Assembly (NCBI GenBank): GCA_020848035.1
Contig: JADLAX010000100.1
Location: 98,170-162,169 of the forward strand
Reading direction: 5' to 3'
Length of the DNA stretch: 64,000 nucleotides
From: Anaerolineae bacterium
GTDB lineage: Bacteria; Chloroflexota; Anaerolineae; Promineifilales; Promineifilaceae
Below the pieces are notes generated by a model. It ran no database searches. It was not told the DNA's origin and saw only the letters and a program-made list of their open reading frames with translations. Shown here piece after piece: positions 58,273-64,000 of the stretch. Both the position numbers and the translations under genes were made by a program. Position 1 is the stretch's first letter. Each line of letters starts with the position of its first letter.

Positions 58273-61200
58273 ATGAGTAAGTTAACTGCTGAATCTGTTC
58301 GAGATTTAATAAATCAATTGCCATCTGAAGAACATCAAAAGTTGCTAGCAAGCATCTTATCTGAGGTAAATTACTCTGCTCAAAGTAGTGTCATGCCAAT
58401 TCAAGCAATGGATTTATTTACCTATGACAGCGATCCTCAACGGATTTTTCAAGATAGTATCAATCAAGTATCTAAGATTGCAAGTGCCATCAAGGCATAT
58501 TTGTTTATTGTAGATTCGAACGGTCTAAATAAAACCTTGTTTACTGCTGATAAGGATGATTTGGATCCGGGTCTTGAAAGTCATTCTTTAGATTTATCAG
58601 CGCAACTTACTCGTAAAGAGCCTTTTTTGCTTCTGAATAACACAATTCAAGATATCCGCATAAGTAAACACGTACAAAACCAAAAACTCCCTGTAGTTGT
58701 CGGGTTTCCGATTTCTGTTAGCAAAGAAAGACGAGTAGGGGTAATGCATCTCCACTTTTCAGATATTCATAAGTTTTCTATATACGATTTGCAAATATTT
58801 CAATCGTATATTAATCAGGCAGCCCTTGCTTACGAGAATGCACGGCGTCTAAAAGAACTAGAACACATGCGTCATGCCGCAGAGGCTCTAGCCGAAGTGA
58901 CTACTTTACCTAATGTTCTAAAGCAAATTGCAACCAGTGCCTGTCAAGTACTTCAGTCGGATTCGGCTGTTATTTGGCCATATGATAGTGGAAAGATGGC
59001 TTTTGATTTAGAAAATTCGGTCGCGGTTGGCATACCTACAGAACTATGGGAAAACCATCGCAAAATTGGACCGAGTCAGGGCGGAACAGTCGAATTTAGA
59101 TTAACAATGGAAAAAGGTCTGAGTGGCGCGCAAAATACGGATGATCTAGATGGGTACGATTACGATTTCGTTGGGGAATCAATGCACGCATTGCTGCGCG
59201 AAACGGGCGTCAAAAGTTTTCAAGGTATCGCGCTGCGGGTGGGGGAAGAGAAGCTGGGGGTGCTTTATGTGAACTATAACCAGCTGCACAGCTTCTCCGA
59301 TGAGGAGCAGGACATCACCAGGACGTTTGCCAACCATGCGGCGCTGGCGCTGCGCAATGCCCGTTTGTTGAGCCGCCTGAGCAAGGCGCGCCAGGTTTCC
59401 AGCATTGTGGCCAACGTGACAACATTGGCCAAGCTTGAAGACACGCTACGCTCCGTGGTGCTGGGTACGTATGAGGCGCTGGGCTGCGATGCGGTGACGC
59501 TGCATGTGTATGACCAGGAAAAGAACAAGGTTGTTTTACCGCCCACCATGTATGGTATTCGGGATGAACGGCCGTTGCACCAGCCACCATCCGACGACTC
59601 ACCCATCATGTTTATGCTGAACCACGCGCAAAAGATGCAGATTGCCGACAATGCCGCCGAGGATCAGCTGTTTTCCGACGGCCATTTTCTGGCAGGCGAA
59701 AATGTGGCCTCATACGTGGCGGTGCGCCTAAACGTGGGTATTGCCACGGTGGGCGTGATGTTTATCTACCACCGGCAAATGCGCTATTTTACCGAGGAAG
59801 AGCTGGAACAGATTGAGCTGTTTGCCAACCAGGCCGCCGTGGCCATTTTTAATGCCCAGCTGTTTGAGCGGCGCAACCGGCGCACCAATATGCTCAACGC
59901 CATTTATGCCGCCGGGCAGGCGGTTAACTCGACGCTTGAGCGCGACGAAGTGCTGAACCACATTGTGGAGCAGGCGTGGCGGCTGGTAGGGTTTCCCGAG
60001 CGGCAAATCACCTACGCCAGCATCTGGCTGCGCCATGGGGCAGACAGAGCACGGTTGGTGGCGGCGTATCCGCCCGAGGATCTAAAGCAGCCCCGCCGTG
60101 CTGTGGGGGGAAGCATCGTTTCACGGCTGCCGCGTAAAAACGGCCGTTCCGGCATCATGTGGCGTGTGTTTGACTCCGGCCGTTCCGCGCTGGTGCAAAA
60201 CGTGAATGAAGACCCCGATTACCTGCTGTCTCACGATGAGACCCGGTCTGAACTGGTAGTGCCCATTCTCCTGGAGGACGAGGTGGAAGGGGTCATTAAC
60301 GTGGAGCATTCAGAATACGACGCGTTTGATGAAGAAAACAGCCTGGCCCTGGAGGCGCTGGCGGCACAGGCAGCCATCGCCCTGCAAAATGCCCGTCTTT
60401 ACCAAAAGGTGGTGCGCCATGCCGAGCTGCTGGATGCGGCGGCCAAGGTGGCCAGCTATGCCAACAGCCTGCTCGACGAAACGCAGCTGCTGGACGACAT
60501 TGTGCATATCATTTCTGAGCGGATTCATGCGTACCACGTGGCTGTTTTCCTGCTGGACGACACCCGCGAGTTTGCCCTGATGCGCTCGGCCTCTTCACCC
60601 AACGGCCGTAAGCTCATTGAAAATGGCTTTAAGCTGGCCGTGAACTCGCAGAGCATCGTGGGAACGGCCGTGCGCCGGGGTGAATACATCCTGGTTGCCG
60701 ACGTGCGGCAGGATCGGCGCTTCTGGCCCAACCCAGAACTGCCCAAAACATTGGCCGAACTGGCCTTCCCACTCAAGGTACAGGGCAGCGTGATTGGCGT
60801 CCTGGACGTGCAAAGTGAAGACGTGCTGCCGCTGGTCGACGAGGACGTGCAAGCGCTGCAAACGATGGCTAATCAATTGGCCAATGCTATCCAGAATGCA
60901 CGCCTGTTTTCGCAGGCCCAAGCGCAAACTTCTGCGCTGCAAGTCCTGTATGAGGCAGGGCAGTCCGTTATAAGCTCACTGGATCTTGGCAGCACATTAG
61001 CCACAATTGCGCAAAAAGCATGGGAATTGACAGAAGCCAACGGCCGTAAAGCCCGCTTTAGCTGCATACTCAGGCAAAATGGCAACCGACTGGACTTTGT
61101 CGCGGCTTATCCTCCAGAGACATTATCCACGGTACAGAATACTATTCACAGCATACCTCTGGAAATAGAGCCAAACGAGCATATTGGCATCACTGCCCAT

Positions 61201-63456
61201 GCCTTCAGAACCGGGCAGCCTCAATTGGTGGTTGATGTCCTGACTAACCCGGACTACATTACCTTCGATGAGCAGACGCGCTCTGAGTTGGTGATACCTA
61301 TCCGGCTAGACAATAGTGTCCTTGGCGTGCTCAAAATTGAGCACCCAGAAGTGAATGCTTTTAGCTTGAATGATCAATCAACCCTTGTTGCTCTGGCAGC
61401 CCAGGCCGCTATTGCCATCAAAAATGCAGAAACTTACCAGGAGACCCGCATTTTGCAGGGTATGGGGGTAGCCCTCGCTAGCACCTTAAACCTAGACGAG
61501 ATGCTGCAGATTATCCTCGATTCTGCCATGGAGCTGACTCACACCACGAGTGGCAGCTTTTTGTTTTGGCAAGAAGAGGAGGAGAGGTTTTTTCCAGCTT
61601 ATACTTCGATCTCTCTTGGCGAAAAACCACAGCAGTACAGTACATCGGCCCGGGTCGAGGGCGGATTTACTCGGTACGTTAACGATCAGCGTAAGGCGTT
61701 TATTATTTATGACACATTGGCAGAAGAGAATATTAACCCGGTTATGCTTCAGAAAAAACGGCGTTCGCTCATCGGGGTGCCAGTTCAGGCGGAAGGTAAG
61801 GTGATCGCCGTATTGCATGTTTTTTGTCAAGAACCACGCCGCTTTTTTGACCACCAGGTGGCCCTTCTGGAAACCTTAGCCAATCAAGCAGGTATGGCCA
61901 TTGCAAAGGCACAGCAGCACGAGGAGCTCAAGCGAACCAAGGGATTGGTCGGCGCGCGTACGGCTCTGGCTTGGATGGGCATGGCCAGCAATGCCTGGCG
62001 GCACAGCATCGAAGGGGATGCGGTGAACATTCGCAACCTGGTGACAAGTTTGCTGTCAGAGATAACGAAACTAGTTGAAGATGGAGTTTTGCCTCAGCGT
62101 ATTGCAGAAGATCTACGCTTAATTATAGTATTGTCTGAAAAAATTTTTAGCACCCCCATTACCCCCCCGCTACGGTCAGAGGAAGGAGCTACTTCTATAA
62201 ATATTAACCATTTGATTGCAGATCGGGTTAAGCTACTTTGGGAAGATGATCCTTTCAAAATGATTGATGGACCTTTCCTCAATTTTGAAAGAGATGATGT
62301 GTTTGTTTGGGTTAGTCCAGAATGGATGCGCTTAGCATTGGATCTGCTAATTGATAATGCTGCGGATGCAATGATAGGATCGGCAATTCGCCGCATTGAT
62401 ATTTACACTTCTGTTGAAAAGAATATTGTTGAAATTGCCATACAAGACACAGGTAGAGGAATGGCTAATGATGTTTTGCAAACAGTTTTTGGGAGAGGAC
62501 TAGAAGTACATCCACAACAAAGTCGTCTGGGTCGTGGATTGTTAATGGTACAAGCTATAACTCAAACTTATGGCGGCGATGTCTATGTACGAAACACTGG
62601 CCCAGAAGGGACAACCATGGTTATCACACTACCGATAGCGACAGAAACAAGTATTTCAACAACATTGTCAACATCAAGGATAGAAAATCCAAAGAGTCCG
62701 GGTCTCGCACGATTTTATGCAGAACTCGTTAGAGCATACGAGGAATTACAAGAGTTAGATCGTAGAAAGAATGAGTTTCTGTCTACTGTTTCTCACGAAC
62801 TTAGAACACCTCTATTGCCCATTCAGAGTTGCATAGAATTTTTGCTTTCAGGTATGTACGGTTCCCTATCAAATAAGCAAAGAGATAGGCTTGAAATAGC
62901 ATTAAAAAACGTTCATGATGAAGTTCGATTAATTGATAGTTTATTGGACTTAGTTCGTATTCAAGAAGGTCGGGTAACCTTAGAAGTTGAAGAGACAAGC
63001 ATAATTCAGTTGACAAGGGATGTAATAAATATTTTTGATTACGATGCAAAAAAGAGAAACATTGATTTGAGATTTGAAGTTGAAAATGCGGATTCTACTG
63101 ATTATATAAGACTTGATGGAGAGAAAATCAAGCGAGTTGTTACAAATTTAGTTAGTAATGCTTTCAAGTTCACAAATGATGGAGGAAGTATCGAAATTTC
63201 GGTTTCATCACTACATGATCATGTGAAGTTTACAGTGAGTGATACAGGGATAGGTATCGACAAAAGAGAATTTGAAAAAATTTTTTCACGGTTTTATCAA
63301 GTAAACAGTTCACTGACTCGACCGGTTGGCGGTACCGGGATTGGCCTTAATATTTGCAAGCGTTATGTTGAATTACATGGAGGTCGAATTTGGGTGCAAG
63401 CGAGTGAGATAGGAAAGGGTTCAACCTTTGCCTTTATGTTACCTTTGTTACGCTAA
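58273..63456 (+). CDS. Giant multi-GAF sensor histidine kinase with two kinase modules
   Basis: Start MSKLTAESV at 58273. ~1727 residues. About seven consecutive GAF domains (residues ~60-1240; markers ANHAALALRNARLL, ANQAAVAIFNAQLF, AAQAAIALQNARLY, ANQLANAIQNARLF, AAQAAIAIKNAETY, ANQAGMAIAKAQ). A first kinase module lacks a clear H-box but has an ATPase with LLIDNAADAM, DTGRGM and GRGLLMV. A second canonical module has STVSHELRTPL, NLVSNAFKF, DTGIGI and GTGIGLNI. No membrane segment, so cytosolic. Composition is mosaic: AT-rich, GC-rich (~59200-60930), intermediate, then AT-rich. It pairs with the response regulator at 63561. Confidence 0.92.
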   Translation: MSKLTAESVRDLINQLPSEEHQKLLASILSEVNYSAQSSVMPIQAMDLFTYDSDPQRIFQDSINQVSKIASAIKAYLFIVDSNGLNKTLFTADKDDLDPGLESHSLDLSAQLTRKEPFLLLNNTIQDIRISKHVQNQKLPVVVGFPISVSKERRVGVMHLHFSDIHKFSIYDLQIFQSYINQAALAYENARRLKELEHMRHAAEALAEVTTLPNVLKQIATSACQVLQSDSAVIWPYDSGKMAFDLENSVAVGIPTELWENHRKIGPSQGGTVEFRLTMEKGLSGAQNTDDLDGYDYDFVGESMHALLRETGVKSFQGIALRVGEEKLGVLYVNYNQLHSFSDEEQDITRTFANHAALALRNARLLSRLSKARQVSSIVANVTTLAKLEDTLRSVVLGTYEALGCDAVTLHVYDQEKNKVVLPPTMYGIRDERPLHQPPSDDSPIMFMLNHAQKMQIADNAAEDQLFSDGHFLAGENVASYVAVRLNVGIATVGVMFIYHRQMRYFTEEELEQIELFANQAAVAIFNAQLFERRNRRTNMLNAIYAAGQAVNSTLERDEVLNHIVEQAWRLVGFPERQITYASIWLRHGADRARLVAAYPPEDLKQPRRAVGGSIVSRLPRKNGRSGIMWRVFDSGRSALVQNVNEDPDYLLSHDETRSELVVPILLEDEVEGVINVEHSEYDAFDEENSLALEALAAQAAIALQNARLYQKVVRHAELLDAAAKVASYANSLLDETQLLDDIVHIISERIHAYHVAVFLLDDTREFALMRSASSPNGRKLIENGFKLAVNSQSIVGTAVRRGEYILVADVRQDRRFWPNPELPKTLAELAFPLKVQGSVIGVLDVQSEDVLPLVDEDVQALQTMANQLANAIQNARLFSQAQAQTSALQVLYEAGQSVISSLDLGSTLATIAQKAWELTEANGRKARFSCILRQNGNRLDFVAAYPPETLSTVQNTIHSIPLEIEPNEHIGITAHAFRTGQPQLVVDVLTNPDYITFDEQTRSELVIPIRLDNSVLGVLKIEHPEVNAFSLNDQSTLVALAAQAAIAIKNAETYQETRILQGMGVALASTLNLDEMLQIILDSAMELTHTTSGSFLFWQEEEERFFPAYTSISLGEKPQQYSTSARVEGGFTRYVNDQRKAFIIYDTLAEENINPVMLQKKRRSLIGVPVQAEGKVIAVLHVFCQEPRRFFDHQVALLETLANQAGMAIAKAQQHEELKRTKGLVGARTALAWMGMASNAWRHSIEGDAVNIRNLVTSLLSEITKLVEDGVLPQRIAEDLRLIIVLSEKIFSTPITPPLRSEEGATSININHLIADRVKLLWEDDPFKMIDGPFLNFERDDVFVWVSPEWMRLALDLLIDNAADAMIGSAIRRIDIYTSVEKNIVEIAIQDTGRGMANDVLQTVFGRGLEVHPQQSRLGRGLLMVQAITQTYGGDVYVRNTGPEGTTMVITLPIATETSISTTLSTSRIENPKSPGLARFYAELVRAYEELQELDRRKNEFLSTVSHELRTPLLPIQSCIEFLLSGMYGSLSNKQRDRLEIALKNVHDEVRLIDSLLDLVRIQEGRVTLEVEETSIIQLTRDVINIFDYDAKKRNIDLRFEVENADSTDYIRLDGEKIKRVVTNLVSNAFKFTNDGGSIEISVSSLHDHVKFTVSDTGIGIDKREFEKIFSRFYQVNSSLTRPVGGTGIGLNICKRYVELHGGRIWVQASEIGKGSTFAFMLPLLR

Positions 63457-63560
63457 ACAGTTAGCTCACTCAATCAAATTATCAATGGTTAAGTCACTAG
63501 CCAACAAGCAGTAGAGTTTTTAATCAGAGATCAATCAATGAGTTGTTTGCCAGGTGGATT

Positions 63561-63881
63561 ATGATCGAAGCATCAAAGATTCTAGTTATTGAAGACGAAA
63601 GCGATGTAATTATTTTTTTAATTGATCACCTTGATTATATGGGCTACAGAGTCTTCACAGCACGTAATGGGAAAGATGGGATAGTTATTGCTTTAAGAGA
63701 AAAACCGGACCTTGTTATTTTGGATATCATGATGCCAGAAATGGATGGGTATGAAGTCTGTCGTCGGTTGAAGACTCACCATGAAACACAGCATATTCCT
63801 ATCTTAATGTTAACTGCAAAAGGCCAATTACAAGAAAAGATTTATGGTCTTGAGATTGGAGCTGACGATTATCTATACTGA
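63561..63881 (+). CDS. Response regulator receiver domain, truncated by an insertion sequence
   Basis: ATG 63561 after AGGTGG. Receiver motifs: IEDESD acidic pair, phospho-Asp in VILDIMMPEMDG, Thr in LMLTAKG, then GADDYLY and stop. Family members continue with the invariant Lys (DYLTKPF), which is missing. The TGA stop is the first three bases of an IS3-type end. The protein lacks the Lys and the last helix and is probably inactive. It lies 104 nt after the kinase gene. Confidence 0.88.
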   Translation: MIEASKILVIEDESDVIIFLIDHLDYMGYRVFTARNGKDGIVIALREKPDLVILDIMMPEMDGYEVCRRLKTHHETQHIPILMLTAKGQLQEKIYGLEIGADDYLY

Positions 63882-64000
63882 CCCCCAGAAACTAGACCAC
63901 AAGCTAAGGTGGATACGAGTATAATTTTTCACCAGCTTGTGGAGGCAACAAATGACCCAAAAACGTAAACAGTACAACATGCAGTTCAAGTTCAAGGTGG
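63879..64000 (+). mobile_element. Left end of an IS3-family element, continues outside the window
   Basis: Starts TGACCCCCAGAAACTAGACC, a typical IS3-family end (TGA then C-rich), followed after ~70 bp by an orfA start. Inserted in the response regulator gene. Confidence 0.75.
63952..64000 (+). CDS. IS3-family orfA, 5' fragment
   Basis: GGAGG precedes ATG 63952. The 16 visible codons read MTQKRKQYNMQFKFKV, the usual start of IS3-type OrfA HTH proteins. The rest is outside the window. Confidence 0.75.
   Translation, partial: MTQKRKQYNMQFKFKV

Noticed and set aside
1..64000. CRISPR arrays, reverse transcriptases/retrons, rRNA genes
   Set aside because: I looked for regularly spaced direct repeats, RT YxDD proteins and rRNA-like sequence and saw none.

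Overview
The window reads as a bacterial chromosome segment of mixed origin. I infer a Chloroflexota member, probably Anaerolineae-like, from the multi-GAF histidine kinase, the orphan RHS tips, the style of the transfer genes, and the palindrome ACGGCCGT scattered through most GC-balanced genes. This is inference; no 16S or core marker is present. Almost everything is accessory DNA, with AT-rich imports set into a GC-balanced background.

1-9.1 kb: an array of three orphan RHS C-terminal toxin tips, each followed by a small membrane protein or lipoprotein (presumed immunity) and then by a near-identical long hairpin. Between the cassettes lie mobile units: a two-gene tyrosine-recombinase unit (1.46-4.05 kb), an IS110 element with a long non-coding leader (5.7-7.3 kb) and a second two-recombinase unit (9.16-11.6 kb). 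Both recombinase units carry the same nested inverted-repeat site upstream of their first gene.

11.8-35.5 kb: a defence island. It opens with a single tyrosine integrase. A tight three-gene operon follows on the minus strand, ending in a 1846-residue DUF1998-type helicase that resembles DruE of Druantia. Divergent from it is a type I restriction-modification locus (hsdR, hsdM, hsdS) into which four membrane proteins are interleaved: a pentapeptide-repeat/ion-channel fusion, a multi-spanning protein, a death-like-domain/TM protein and a pentapeptide/two-TM protein. An IS1595-type transposase and an unrecognised membrane/cytosolic gene pair close the island.

35.6-35.9 kb: a non-standard tRNA-like gene with its own promoter. 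Just downstream is a consensus promoter-terminator unit encoding a small RNA whose 5' end is complementary over 14 nt to the tRNA anticodon arm.

36.6-55.2 kb: an integrative, apparently mobilizable element. It has sigma-like regulators, ribbon-helix-helix proteins, a compact relaxase-like protein, a VirD4/TraG-like protein with broken ATPase motifs, a Toprim/helicase replication protein flanked by 9-bp iterons, an excisionase, DUF2637-like membrane/HTH proteins, a lipoprotein-anchored FtsK/HerA-like ATPase and a large serine recombinase at the right end. Many genes have a strong hairpin just before the ribosome binding site. The recombinase end abuts a fragment of comM (Mg-chelatase-like), the probable integration target.

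55.8-64 kb: a second DUF2637-like gene and a short resolvase, an intact IS5-family element, a giant two-kinase-module histidine kinase, and a response regulator cut off by an IS3-family insertion at the window end.
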